Positions 24,645 through 36,729 of a stretch of DNA of 64,000 bases are shown one piece after another. Below the pieces are notes generated by a model that ran no database searches, was not told where the DNA came from, and saw nothing but the letters and a program-made list of their open reading frames with translations. The DNA comes from Welwitschia mirabilis (Eukaryota > Gnetophyta > Gnetopsida > Welwitschiales): NCBI GenBank assembly GCA_051453625.1, contig JBOZIK010000001.1, positions 179,450,555 to 179,514,554 of the forward strand. Reading direction: 5' to 3'. Both the position numbers and the translations under genes were made by a program. How positions within the stretch are numbered: the first letter of the stretch is position 1; the number at the start of each line of letters is the position of its first letter.

Positions 24645-25540
24645 TAATTATTTTATATTATTAATGAAATATATTTTTTTTATGTAATGTGCCTTTTATC
24701 TTAATTGTTTATTTCATTATCTGACAAAGGGATTGTTATAGATTGAAAACAGGGCTATGATAGATTAATAAATTTATGTATTTATCATATCTATGGAAAA
24801 TTAATTTATTTTAAATTTCATTTTGCTTAAAAACATGCCATTCATGACTGAAATTATTTTTTTCATGGTTCAAGTATATAAACAATATTTCCACATTAAA
24901 ATTTCTTCTTCTTATTATTATTTATTTATCTTTTCCTTTTTTATTTTTTAAATAATTTATTGTTAGGACCATCACAATGTGTTGGACCTTCAATAATGTC
25001 TCATTAGTTTATTTAAATCATATGCAAGTTTACCATTTCATGACATCCACGTAATATTATTATCATAATTTCAAATAATAGAATACTTCTATAGGTGCCC
25101 AATATGAATAAGGGAAGATTTGTCAATACTTATTGTCTAGTAATGAACTTATGATGAAGAATTTAACCATCATGTTGTAACATTATTATGCAACATTCAG
25201 TTACCATTGTGGCTACGATGGAATAAGATAAAATCTCTAGTCAATATGGTCATTAAATAAAGATATTATTACATGACAAGAATTATAACTACATGTGACA
25301 TAACTCTAATAAGGATTAAAGATTTAGTAAATTTTGTAGATAGGTAATGAATGATGCAATATGCAAAAATAAGAAAAAGACAAGGATTTCAAGGATAAAA
25401 CTACTACTAAATTATTTTTCATTTAAAATCCTACTAATCCATATCTAATTTAGCTTATAATTCATTCTCCTTGAAAAACACGTTTCATGAACTTTAATTA
25501 TAAATAAAGCCTATATCCAGTTGAAAAGAGTTTGATGTTG
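24645..25540. mobile_element. 3' internal region present in C and E, absent from D
   Basis: AT-rich with no frame. The part from 24870 aligns with the start of copy E (35019). The stretch from about 24435 to 25317 is missing in copy D at 31632. Confidence 0.5.
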
Positions 25541-25914
25541 TATAATTTTCTTAAAAAAGATGTTTTAACTATTTTTCTACTTTATTATTTTGTAATAAAG
25601 AATTCTTTTAGTAACAGAAGATTGATGAGACTTTATAATTTTCTTATTTAAACTAAAAACATATTTTTATGAGTAGAAGATTGATGAGTTCAGATCATTT
25701 TCTTGTTTGAAGTGAAGATGTCTTTAAAGGCTAAAGATATGTATAATATGTATATATATCGTTGATGTATCTAACTTCTTTAATAAATTCAGTCTATTAA
25801 TAAAGGACATCTTTGATTCATCAAACATCTTTACAAAATTGATTTTATTGATAGAAGATGTATTTAACATTTTGAAAATGTCATTGAGATGTATAAACAT
25901 CTCTAGTGCTAAAG
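25540..25914. repeat. Cluster of AAAGATGT / ACATCTTT words, copy C
   Basis: Short words AAGATGT and their reverse complement recur in both orientations, mixed with TTTAAC and CTTGATGAG-like pieces. The cluster recurs at 31850-32330 and 35690-36160. It may be a subterminal or regulatory repeat; the function is unknown. Confidence 0.45.
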
Positions 25915-26014
25915 NNNNNNNNNNNNNNNNNNNNNNNNNNNNNNNNNNNNNNNNNNNNNNNNNNNNNNNNNNNNNNNNNNNNNNNNNNNNNNNNNNNNNN
26001 NNNNNNNNNNNNNN
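25915..26014. other. Assembly gap of 100 N
   Basis: The tail before it matches about 32180-32220; the head after it matches 18853 onward: roughly 6-7 kb of collinear homology between contigs. Confidence 0.95.
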
Positions 26015-26130
26015 ATATCATGCATTAGTGCCTCTTGATTCAAGAGTTTGATTTAAACATTTGAGATACATAAGTTTATGAAAATATAGATTTTAATTAT
26101 CTTTCTTATTTGTAAATACCTCTAAAATTT
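26015..26130 (+). pseudogene. C-terminal end of RNase H, copy D
   Basis: Starts inside the LLIQEFDLNI block and aligns with 18853-18970. The upstream part of pol is not in this contig. Confidence 0.6.
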
Positions 26131-26400
26131 CAAACTAAAGACACACTTGATGATAGGTTTCCTGATGAGAAACTATTTATAATATATTCTAATCCTTGCA
26201 ATCAAGATCCTTAGTACCAAAATATTACAAATTATCTATCTATCCTTCATGTTTCACAATACTAATCAAATAAGAATAAGTAACTATTTCTTTAAAAAAT
26301 TTAAATACTTTTGAAAAGATTGGATTTTATATCAAATTTGCAAGGACAAAATTACACACTAATGTATGTCAAGTGGGAACGAACTAAAATATTACAAATG

Positions 26401-27392
26401 TGGCATGATAGTTGTTATGAAGGTCATTTCAATGGAAATGAAATGGTTGAAAAGATCTTAAAAATTAGATTTTTCTAGATAACTTTATTTTAAGACTCTC
26501 AAACATATATCTCCAAATGTGATCATTATCAATATATGGGAAGTCATCAAAGAAGGATGAAATTCCTATGTATTAAATCCTAGAATGTGAATAATTTTAT
26601 ATCTAGAAAATTGAATTTACTAGATATTTCCTTGAATCACATGGATATTAATGCATTATCATTTATGTTTATTATGTTACAAATGTGTAAAAATCTAAAG
26701 TAATTAAAATTAATGATGTTAAAATAATTGTTGATTTTTTAAAAGAATATGTTTTACAACACCTTGTACATTTATGTGTACTTATTAGTAATTAAGAAAG
26801 TCACTTCATTAATTAAACCGTAAATAATACCAACAAGCATCTTGCATAAAGTTTTAACTACTTATCATCTTCAAATAAAAGATCAAGTTGAAAATCATAA
26901 TAGATAAATTAAAATAATAGTAGTCAAAATAGTTAACTCTAGTAAGGATTGGTATAAAGAAATTAAACAATGAATCATGAGCATATAGGATAGCTTAAAG
27001 AAATTCTTTGCATTTTACACCATATCAATTAATTTATGGAAAAACAATATTACTTCCACTAGAAATCCAACAGAAGTCATAGAAATTAATGCAAAATTTT
27101 AACCTGAATGATGAAGATAATATTTTAAAGATATTTTTATAAATTAAGGAATTGCATGAAATGATATATGCTATATTAAATCATTAATGAATCATAAAAA
27201 AATTTGAAGTACCATCATGGTAAGAAGATTCAACAAAAATCTTTTAACCCAGTTATCAAAGATTTACTATACAACATGAGATTACATAAGCTTATTGAAA
27301 AACTAGTCATTAAGTGGGAAGGCCATTTTGAAGTTATTAAATTAAATTGGAATGGAAGTGTAAGCATTAAAAATATAACTAATAATAACTAA
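26401..27392 (+). pseudogene. Integrase remnant with open C-terminal part, copy D
   Basis: WHDSCYEGHFNGN starts the zinc-binding region at 26401, and the core follows with stops. The last part, 27204-27392, is open for 62 residues and reads HGKKIQQKSF, KDLLYNMRLHKLIEK and IKWEGHFEVIKLNWNGSV. This is the C-terminal domain of Athila/Tat integrase, where the family has a basic KR-HDKRI start and a KW-GPF-type strand. It is the longest surviving pol frame on the plus strand. The ATG at 27204 is internal to the domain and not a true start. Confidence 0.78.
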
Positions 27393-29260
27393 TTCATTAT
27401 AAATAGATAACAATCAAAATTGCACTAAAAGAACAAGCTAGAATATTTTTTTTTAATTCTTAAATAAGCTTGTAAATCTAGTGCTAAAATTTTTATTTTT
27501 AAATCTATTTCTTTTTTAAGCTCTTCATCCTAATTTTATTATTTTTTATTTTTAATTTTATTTAAATAAGTATTCCTCACATTTATTTTGTCCTTAAATT
27601 TTTAGTCATATAGGAATAAGTCCTATTAGTATTTACCTACTTATGTTAGATGCTTATTATGAATAGTATCACCTCATGAATCACAAAGATATATGGAGTT
27701 ATGAAGAAAGATAGTTACTCCTATCAATCATAACTTAATAATTTATGCATATCATACACTTAGGTAGCTTGATTAATTAGTATTTTTTCATAACTTCCTA
27801 CTATTTACCTATTATGCAGATACTCTATATTACATGAAGGATATTTTTACTATGTTTTATTCTAACTGCACTATGGAAAATATTCCTAATAGGAGCATTT
27901 AAATGTATAATTTGGTAGCTAGGGGAACTCCATTGGTAAACTAGTTGACCATGATTTAAAGTTTGTCTTACACATCCTTACTTCCTTGATAGTGGATTCA
28001 TGCTTCTCATTGTGATCTATATTAGTTGTTATGCTGAAGTAATAATTTCCTTTCATGTAATATGAGTTATCATTTTATTTCCTTTTATTTAGTCTTTCAT
28101 TTTCCAAAATATTATGTTATAGTAATATATGCTATACTTTATAATTCATAAATAAAAGTTAGACTCTAGAGACTTTGATAATACATTGTTAACTATCAAA
28201 GTAATTGAGAGGCACACACGAAGATAAAATGATCTAGTTATTATATTGTTCTTTTAGAATAATATAAAGATTCACCATAATCACTTATCCTACTAACTAG
28301 TTTTATTTACTCGTGAGTCCACTTGATTAACATTAAGAAAGTGATTAATTAGAGTAATTTCATTTTTAAATGATGATATGAATTTAGTGATTTATCTATT
28401 GATACTGTGAATTTTACTCATCTTATTTATAAAATGATAAATACTAAGTAATTTAGCAAGTACCTTAATTTATCCTTAGATATCTTTTTTTTTTCCTTTA
28501 ATTACTCCATTCTTAACATATGTATTTACCTTAAATCCCATCATCACTTTTTATTTTTATGCTTTGATTCCTTCATGCATATATATTTTCATAATTATCT
28601 TTTACCTTCAGCTATTTTTCATCATAAAATTTGATTTAATGCTCTGCAAAAGAATTGGTAATTATCATAAATGAGATTAAGTAAATCCTATCTTTATCTA
28701 TATTGATTTTTTATGAATGTTAAATGTAAATGCTTCTTCTTTACTAATCTAAGTAAACTAGGTCTCAGTATTTCTTCTCAAGTTTTAACATGAACACTCC
28801 TTTAATAAATGACCTTCAAGAAGATATCCTCTCTACATTAATATGACCAAAAATAATAATTCATTATTCATAGCAAATGTATGGGGTAAATAGAGGATGG
28901 TTTATAATAAAGGTTTATTTATTATTAATTTTATTATTCAGTAATAATTTCCTAAAGGTAATGTTAAACTAACCAGATGGAATTCAAATTTCAAGAGTGC
29001 AATATCATTCTAGATAACCATTAAGAAAAGGACATCTTCTTCTTATGTGGAAAACATGAGGTTTAAATATAAATTTTAAAATAGAATAATCCTATTTTAA
29101 TAACTAGAAGTATGTAAATTTATCATAGATTCCTTATACTAGAATAGTCAATAACCCCTTGGATTTAGTTTGTTAACAAGGCATAAATGTAAAACAAACA
29201 AGTGCACTAATAAGTTTTCTTAAAGATGTGCATTCATTATTTATTATAATCTTACATTCC
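27393..29260. mobile_element. Post-pol 3' internal region, copy D
   Basis: Collinear with 20245-22080. No gene seen. Confidence 0.5.
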
Positions 29261-29263
29261 TTC

Positions 29264-29300
29264 CTAAACCCTAAAGAAACCCTAAACCCTAAACCCTAAA
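29264..29300 (+). repeat. Interstitial telomere-type repeat, CCCTAAA
   Basis: Four to five CCCTAAA units, one with an AAGAAA interruption, sit inside copy D. The aligned position in copy C (about 22083) lacks them entirely. This is the plant telomere repeat and probably marks repair of a double-strand break in copy D after C and D separated. Confidence 0.8.
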
Positions 29301-29319
29301 TTATACTTAATATATTTAA

Positions 29320-29480
29320 GTGGTAGAACTTATGCTTATCATGATATTGATTCTTTCAGTCCATGTAGCTAGGGTTGTGTGAATTCATATCTTAGCAAGT
29401 GTGTGTCATTAATAGAGACAAATTTCAAGAGATTCGAGGGGGTTATAAACCTTGTATTTACTAGATTAAAATTTAAGATT
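29320..29480 (+). pseudogene. Short conserved frame, copy D
   Basis: Counterpart of 22110-22268: TYAYHDIDSFSPCS, VNSYLS, VSLIETNFKRFEG and FTRLKFKIK in the same frame, with one in-frame stop at a Gln-type codon. The start lies beyond the telomere-type insertion and is lost. Confidence 0.35.
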
Positions 29481-29484
29481 AAAC

Positions 29485-31260
29485 AATCATTACTTTCAAT
29501 CGAGTACCCATTTAATTTTTAAGATGCTAGATGATGAAAATCATCTCATCAATAAATTAAGTATTGTGCAAGCTATTAATTAGCTTAATTTAATAAACAA
29601 AATTGTTGAGCTATCTAAAACTTTAGAATCACTACCCTTTTCAAAACGTGTATATATTATGTCAAAGTAGGCATATTTGATATAAAAAATTAAAAAAATA
29701 TATAAAAATAGATAAAAATTTAGAACATAATTTAGTGCATCTTATTCATAGCATGATGTCATGCAATAATGTTTAAAAATAAAAGAAAAGTTCTAAATCA
29801 AGGCCCTATCAATGACCTTTCATCTATTAATGGCTGATAATAGCTGGCAACAATTAAGTGTTAATGCATAAAACCATTACATGTAGTCACATTATGATAA
29901 ATCAACCTTATTTATGTTTTTTATTGATCCTACATCACATGATCTCATATACATGATAATGTTTTGGATACCTAACTAAGTAATATCATGATTTATTACA
30001 TTGAAATGGTTATATTGAACACCATAATTTCACTCCTTGTAGATATCATAATGTAATCACTGTATGATACCTTCCTTGATAACTCTTATAAGTGTCTATT
30101 AACTATCACCAATTATCATGCAAATGTTACTAGAGTGATAACTACATTAAAATATTATCACTAGAATGTCACACCCTAAGAAGAAGATCAATTTGAAAAA
30201 AAAAAAATGAAATGGGGGAAAGGGCCCTAATTTCATTTTATTCATTATCTATACAACTCAAGGAACTAGTGTTGGATAATTCTCTTATGGTTTCTTACCA
30301 TTAAAAGCAATCCTCACTCTAGATTCAACATGTCACCTTCATCCATTACATGGGTAATTCTTGTATTCACTTTCTAATTAGAAATTTTACATTTCTATGT
30401 AAAGTGGTCCATCTTACAGTTTTGAATAGAAATTTTCTATTCTTGAGAAACATTTATTTAATTCTACTAAATTTAGATAGAAAAATAATTATTTAAGCTA
30501 TATTTATGAAAATGAATTCACAACAATTAAGATCTAGGCTTAAATTAAATAAATCTCTTACTTATCTATAATTGTGATTATAATACATTAATATTTTTTA
30601 GTTAGTTAATTCTATTATATAATGAATGATTATGATGATGATTTATTATTATTTTGGGCTAAGCAATCCACTTACAACTAGTAAACTAAAGGAAGCATCA
30701 CAACATAGGCTTCCACTTTAGCATAGGCTTCTCAACTTACCCCTACCTTCATTTCTCTTATCCAATAGAATTATTCAACTCCATTTGCTACCTCAAAATT
30801 TACAGTTGTCAAATAATAATATTTCAATAAATTAGCATTATTCTACAAGATGAATACATAGTTTAATTATAGACCATTAGAGAATATCTGTCACAGAGCA
30901 CAAACCAACATAACTTATCCTAGTTTATAAATTTCTTTCATAGGAAATATTTTCCTAGGTAGGTATGAGAATATAACAAAGGAATGACCTCTCATTACAA
31001 GTTTGAGAATATTACTAATGTTCCTACTAATTAGAAAGAAAGGTCATCATGAAATCAAAGGTAAGGAGATAAAAATTTAAATCATAAAGGCATTCTCACA
31101 AAAGCACTTTAGTATTCACAATATTGGAATTATACATACTAAAGAGTAAAAGATAGAGTTTTTTAGAGTATTAGTGGAACACGATGCAATCTCATAAGCT
31201 CCAGCCTTATCTTTTGAGAAAACATTTCTATTTAGGCCTTCATGTTTTCTTTAGGTAGTA
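29485..31260. mobile_element. 3' internal region, copy D, no recognisable gene
   Basis: Collinear with 22270-24060. Scattered small indels; nothing functional seen. Confidence 0.5.
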
Positions 31261-31262
31261 GC

Positions 31263-31640
31263 TTCTAATATTGAATCCATAATCTATGTATTTAATTTAA
31301 TAACTTTCCATATAGTTATTTTCTTAAAAAATGAGAAATCATACAACTTAGCATATTATATTTTGAAACCTATGAAGTATGTTATCTAGCCTCCCATTAT
31401 GATGGCCTTCTCTTTTCTTGTTAATGCCATTCTAAGGGTGAAGACTATCTATATGCCTTATTAAGAAGCTCTACTACATATGGTAAGGTGGATCACTATA
31501 GAGCTCATAAAAATTTCACCTTATAGAAAGGGGATTAATACAATAGTTGAAGTAGCCAGTAGTAAAATTAACACCACTTTTATGGCCTTTCTTACAAAAT
31601 AATTCATCACGCTAAAAGAAAAACTCAAGAAACTAAAGTT
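31263..31640 (+). pseudogene. Decayed extra ORF, copy D, truncated by deletion
   Basis: Same frame as 24075-24440: NLAYYILKPMKYVI, IYMPY, EALLHMVRWIT and SPYRKGINT. The frame ends at about 31632, where roughly 870 bases present in copy C are missing. The remaining part has fewer stops than expected for random DNA. Confidence 0.35.
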
Positions 31641-31644
31641 TTAG

Positions 31645-32880
31645 TGCATTTTGTAGATAACTAATGGATGATGCAATATGCAAAAATGAGAAAAAGACAA
31701 GGATTTCAAAGACCAAAGTAGTACCAAATTATTTTTCACTTAAAATCCTACTTCTCCATATTAATTTAGCTTAGAATTCATTCTCTTTAAAAAAATGTTG
31801 CATGAACTTTAATTATAAATACAACATATATTTAATTGAAAAGAAGTTTTGATGTTGTAGAATTTTCTTGAAAAAGATGTTTTAACTATTTTTCTACTTT
31901 ATTATTTTGCAATAAAGGATTATTTTAGTAAAAAAAACTTGATGAGCCTCTGTACTTTTCTTATTTAAACTAAAAACATCTTTTTATAAGTAGAAGATTG
32001 ACGAGTTTATATCATTTTCTTGTTTGAATTGAAGATGTCTTTAAAGGTAAAAAATATCTATAATATGTATATATATCTTTGATGTATCAAACTTCTTTAA
32101 TAAATTTAGTCTTATTAATAAAAAAACATCTTTGATGCATTAAACATCTTTACAAAATTGATTTTATTGATAAAAGTTGTATTTAACATTTTGAAGATGT
32201 CATTGAGATCTGTAAACATATCTAGTGATAAATATATATATCTTGAAATTTGACCTATCTATCTTTAATTTTGGAAGATGTCTTTAACTTATGAAAGATG
32301 TTTATTTCTAGGATTAAATATGTTATCCTGAAGTTTGATGAAAATATAGTTTAACTAGTTTGTAAAATAAATTCTAATGCTAAAATTTAGTCAATAGTTC
32401 TTTCATTAATTCATCTAAATAATTGTAAACACTTCAAAGATATATTTAAAAATCAAAAAACATTATTCTTCTAATATCTTTCAACAATTAAGGAATATTT
32501 TTTCGATGAAAATTTAAAATAATTCTTCAAATGCAAAAATCCTTTCCTTGAATCTTTAAAGATCGTTAATCTTTAATTAAATTCCTCAACTATAACTCAA
32601 ATTGTATATTATTCATTGACAAGATATTCCATTACATCGTCCTTCATAATGTTAAATGTATTTAATCATTAAAAGAATCTATAATTGAAGAATAAATCAT
32701 AATTAAGACTAAATCATTAAAGATGCTAAATCATTTACTAAAGTTAAAGTTGATATGAAGTAATCATTAATATTTTGATTAAAATTGAGGCATAAGTAAA
32801 GCAACAATGAATGAAGTCTCTAATCTAATAGCATTTCATTCATCCCTTTAGAGAGGTATCAATCCTTTTTTCCCATCTAT
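31645..32880. repeat. AAAGATGT word cluster and AT-rich sequence, copy D
   Basis: 31850-32330 repeats the word cluster of 25540-25914 and extends it with further GAAGATGTCTTTAA-like units. From 32330 to 32880 the sequence is AT-rich and collinear with 36160-36725. No frame seen. Confidence 0.45.
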
Positions 32881-33430
32881 TTACAACCTTTTTATGAAAT
32901 TTTTATACATGATTTGTAAAGTTATAAAGTTTTTCATAATATTTTTAGACTAACTATTGCCTTTTGAAAGACATGCTGTGAAATAAAGGAAAACCATCAT
33001 AAAACATTGGCTTTACCATCTAGGTCGCTGTGCCATTGATCTTTTAAAGAAAAATTGATTCAAAGCTAAATTATGATATTTTTATGGGAAATACATCACA
33101 TTCCACTTATGGGCTTAGTCACACATTAAATCAAAAGCAATCATCAACCTTGAGAACATTTGGTAGAGGTACATAGTAATATGTAAAAGTGACATGTAGT
33201 ACTAATGAGTATGATGATGTGGAGGATATATGATAATAGCACCTAATGGCAATAGCATCATCATCCAAGATTATGTCATCATCACTTTCACAAGAAAATA
33301 AACAATTCTTCTTAAAGCTACATGAAAAAATTTGTAACCTCACTAATTATAATATCCTAAACTATAACTCTCTTCTTTTGTAATTGCTATCAACCATTAT
33401 AATCCAAATGTTCCTAATTCTTCTCTCATC

Positions 33431-33437
33431 TATAAAG
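33431..33437 (+). promoter_or_regulatory. TATA box of LTR-5
   Basis: TATAAAG after TCTCATC, followed by CCTTGATTCC, aligned with TATAAAAG at 46177 and with a decayed CTAAAAA at 37258. Confidence 0.5.
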
Positions 33438-33917
33438 GATCCTTGATTCCTTATTGTAAGGGATCTTTAGTTGGATAAATGTAGTAAAGACCTTAGAGCA
33501 TCAAATTTACATGGCTTTCTAAGCATCTCCCTTGGAAGTGAACTTGTTTTGAGGCTAGTTTGAGGATTCTGTATTAGCCTCATCTTCCTCCTTTAATGTA
33601 ATCTAATTTTCTAATTTAATTTAAGTATAGTTATTTATTATTTTATTTCTAGTACACATAATTGGTGCTTTTAATACTTAAGTATGACTATCTTTTACTT
33701 TAATATAAAACATACTTTTCCATTCTTTGATTTCTAGTGCACGTAACTAGTAGTTTTAATCCTTAAATAAGACTATGTTAACATCATCTTTAAATGTTGA
33801 GTAAATTGTATAAATTTAACTTTTTGATTATAATTGCTATTATAATATAGATCTTAAGTATAGTTTTTAATACTTTCTATGTTTATAAAGGGCTATAAAG
33901 GACAAAGTAGCTATTGA

Positions 33918-33942
33918 ATTTACCAACACTCATTTGGTGAAT
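33918..33942 (+). other. Conserved inverted repeat in U5 (LTR-5)
   Basis: ATTTACCA and TGGTGAAT around a 9-base loop, about 480 bases after the TATA box. It is kept in several LTRs while the sequence around it drifts. Confidence 0.45.
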
Positions 33943-34252
33943 GAAATTATTATATCACACTTGCATCATCATGGTTTAATAATTTGAGCTTATGTTTTAG
34001 GAATTATAGGATAATAAGCTAAAGATTTAAAGCTTGTTCATTTCCCTATGTTATCAATTAAAGTTCACTAAAACCTCAACTCTTAGATTTTTTTTCCTTT
34101 ATTTTGATTTCATTACAAAATTGAATCTTAAATTACTTATATTAATTTTATCTTAATTATTCCTCTGAAAGAGTAATGCTAGGTGCTTATCTAGATTATT
34201 TTATTGATGTCTTCATTTATACTTTAATGAACACATTTTGGAAGATATATTT

Positions 34253-34270
34253 TGGCATTATTTCTAAGGA
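34253..34270 (+). promoter_or_regulatory. Remnant of tRNA-Asp-type primer-binding site, copy D
   Basis: TGGCATTATTTCTAAGGA lies right after the LTR. Athila-type elements carry TGGCGCCGTTGCCGGGGA at this place; nearly all differences are C to T or G to A. The copies at 38082 and 41069 show the same pattern and agree with the ancestral bases at different positions. Confidence 0.6.
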
Positions 34271-34918
34271 TAATGGTATTACAGCTTCTTAAAAGTATCC
34301 TAATTTTTCTTTCTTATAATTTTTAGTTTAGTTTTCAAGTTTTCTAGTGGTTGGTACTCATCCTTTCTAGTGTAATCTAAACTAGTCATTTTTATTTTGA
34401 GTGTTTCTTTGATCTTTTTTCCCTTGTAAATGGTGGTTATTATCCATTTCTAGTGACACTTAGATTGATCCATTTTTAGATTTATTTATTTTTTATTATA
34501 ACACTAAAAATCATATCTATATTAAATCTTTTATGTTGTAGGTCTAAGAAGTTTTCTATAGGTTACACCTCAAAAGAGGATCAAAGTATAAAGCATTGAA
34601 AACTAAATATAGACTTACATTTTTTTAATATTTCCTTTTTTGTTTATGCAAAATTATTTAAGTAGTCAAATTTTATTATTATTGTTATAATTATTTTGTA
34701 AAAATTCTAGAAAGAAAAAATTAGAACTTTTTCAAAAGTACCACTACACTTCATCCCACTGTCATTTCATTTTTTACTATTAATTTTATGTGCCTTGTTA
34801 TGTAAATAAATTTGTTTAGTCAATAATTTGTTAGTCCTCTTTTTTTAAGCCATTTCTCTAAAAAATATTAGCACTGTGATGAATAGTAACTCGTGTTATT
34901 AGCGTTTTAATGACATTT
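34271..34918. mobile_element. 5' internal region after the primer site, copy D
   Basis: Collinear with 38100-38740 and 41090-41680. T-rich leader-like sequence, no frame. Cut by the gap. Confidence 0.5.
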
Positions 34919-35018
34919 NNNNNNNNNNNNNNNNNNNNNNNNNNNNNNNNNNNNNNNNNNNNNNNNNNNNNNNNNNNNNNNNNNNNNNNNNNNNNNNNNN
35001 NNNNNNNNNNNNNNNNNN
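34919..35018. other. Assembly gap of 100 N
   Basis: The tail matches about 38705-38750. The first 440 bases after the gap match 24870-25320 of copy C, which copy D lacks; from about 35460 the match to copy D (31645 on) resumes. Confidence 0.95.
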
Positions 35019-36725
35019 AAGTACATAAATAATATTTTCACATTAAAATTTCTTCTTCTTATTGTTTTTTATTTATTTTTTCCTTTTTTATTTTTTAAAT
35101 AATTTATTGTTAGGACCATCACAATGTGTTGGACCTTTAATAATGTCTCATTACTTTATTTGAAGCATATGCAAGTTTACCATTTCATGACATACATGTA
35201 ATATTATTATCATAATTTGAAATAGTAGGATACTTCTAGAGGTGCCCAATAAGAATAAGAAAAGAGTTGTCAATACTTATTGTCTAGCAATGAACTTATG
35301 ATAAATAATTTAATCACCATGTAGTAACATTATTATGCAACATTCAGTTACCATTGTGATTATGATGGAATAAGAGAAAATCTCTAGTTAATATGATCAA
35401 TAAACAAAGATATTATTGCATACAAGAATTATAACTACATGTGACATAACTCTAATAAGAATTAAAGATTTAGTGCATTCTATAGATAAGTAATGGATGA
35501 TACAATATGAAAAAATGAGAAGAAGATAAGAATTTTAAGGACCAAAGTACTACTAAGTTATTTTTCATTCAAAATTCTACTTCTCCATATCTAATTTAGC
35601 TTATAATTCATTCTTCTTAAAAAATGTTCCATGAACTTTATTTATAAATACAACCTATATTCAATGGAAAAGTATTTTTGATGTTGTATAATTTTCTTGA
35701 AAAATATGTTTTAACTATTTTTCTACTTTATTATTTTATAATAAAGCATGGTTTTAGTAACAAAATCTTGATGAGCCTCTGTAATTTTATTATTTAAACT
35801 AAAAACAACTTTTTATTAGTAGAAGCTTGATGAGATCATATCATTTTCTTGTTTGAATTGAAGATGTCTTTAAAGGCTAAAGATATCTATAATATGTATA
35901 TATATCTTTGATGTATCAAAATTCTTTACTGAATTTAGTCTATTAATAAAAAAACATCTTTGATGTATCAAACATCTTTACAAAATTAATTTTACTGAGA
36001 AAAGATGTATTTAACATTTTGAAGATGTTATTGAGATTTGTAAACATCTCTAGTCCTAAAGATATCTATGTTCAAAGTTGACCTATCTATCTTTAAGTCT
36101 GGAAGATGTCTTTAGCTTATGAAAGATGTCTATTTAGAGAATTAAAGATGTGATCCTAAAGTTCGATGAAAATAGAGTTTAACTAATTTGTAAAATAAAT
36201 TCTAATGCTGAAATTTAATCAATAATTCTTTCACTAATTCATGTAAATAATTTTAAACACTTCAAAGATGTATTTAAAAGTCAGAAAACATTATTCTTTT
36301 AATATCTTTTAACAATTAAGGAATCTTTTTCTCTTTTTGATGAAAAATCAAAATAATTCTTTAAATGAAAAAAATCCTTTCTTTGAATATTTAAATATTG
36401 TTGATCTTTGATTAAATTCCTTAACTATGATTCAAATTATATCTTATTCATTGAAAAGATATTCCATTGCATTATCCTTCATAATGTTAAATGTATTTAA
36501 TCATTAAAGGAATCTAGAATTAAATATTGAATCCTGATTGAGACTAAATCCTTAAAGATACTAAAGCATTAACCAAAGTTAAAGTTGATATGAAGTAGTC
36601 ATTAATATTTCAATTAAAATTGAGGCATAAGTAAAGCAACAATGAATGAAGTCTCCAATCCAATAGCATTTCATTCGTCTCTTTGGAGAGGTATTAATCC
36701 CTTTTTTTCCATCTATGTACAAACT
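35019..36725. repeat. 3' internal region with AAAGATGT word cluster, copy E
   Basis: 35019-35470 matches copy C; 35690-36160 is the clearest version of the AAAGATGT/ACATCTTT cluster; 36160-36725 is AT-rich and collinear with copy D. No gene seen. Confidence 0.45.
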
Positions 36726-36729
36726 TTTT

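Larger units (their letters stand above)
32890..34252 (+). mobile_element. LTR-5, Athila-type LTR, left edge not visible
   Basis: Similarity to LTR-8 begins near 32890 (TTTTTCATAAT, ACATGCTGTGAAATAAAGG). The TATA box is at 33431, the U5 stem-loop at 33918-33942, and the right end is fixed by the primer-site remnant at 34253. The first 100 or so bases of U3 seen in LTR-8 are replaced by unrelated sequence. An opposite-strand open frame at 33131-33343 lies within U3 and is not supported as a gene. Confidence 0.55.

Noticed and set aside
25839-26051. Open frame running across the N gap
   Set aside because: The middle is N; the right part is the RNase H end in an out-of-frame reading, so the frame is an artefact. 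The same holds for frames crossing the gaps at 40579 and 55902.
29264-29300. Chromosome end
   Set aside because: Only four to five CCCTAAA units with unique sequence on both sides and a clean empty site in copy C; this is an interstitial repeat.
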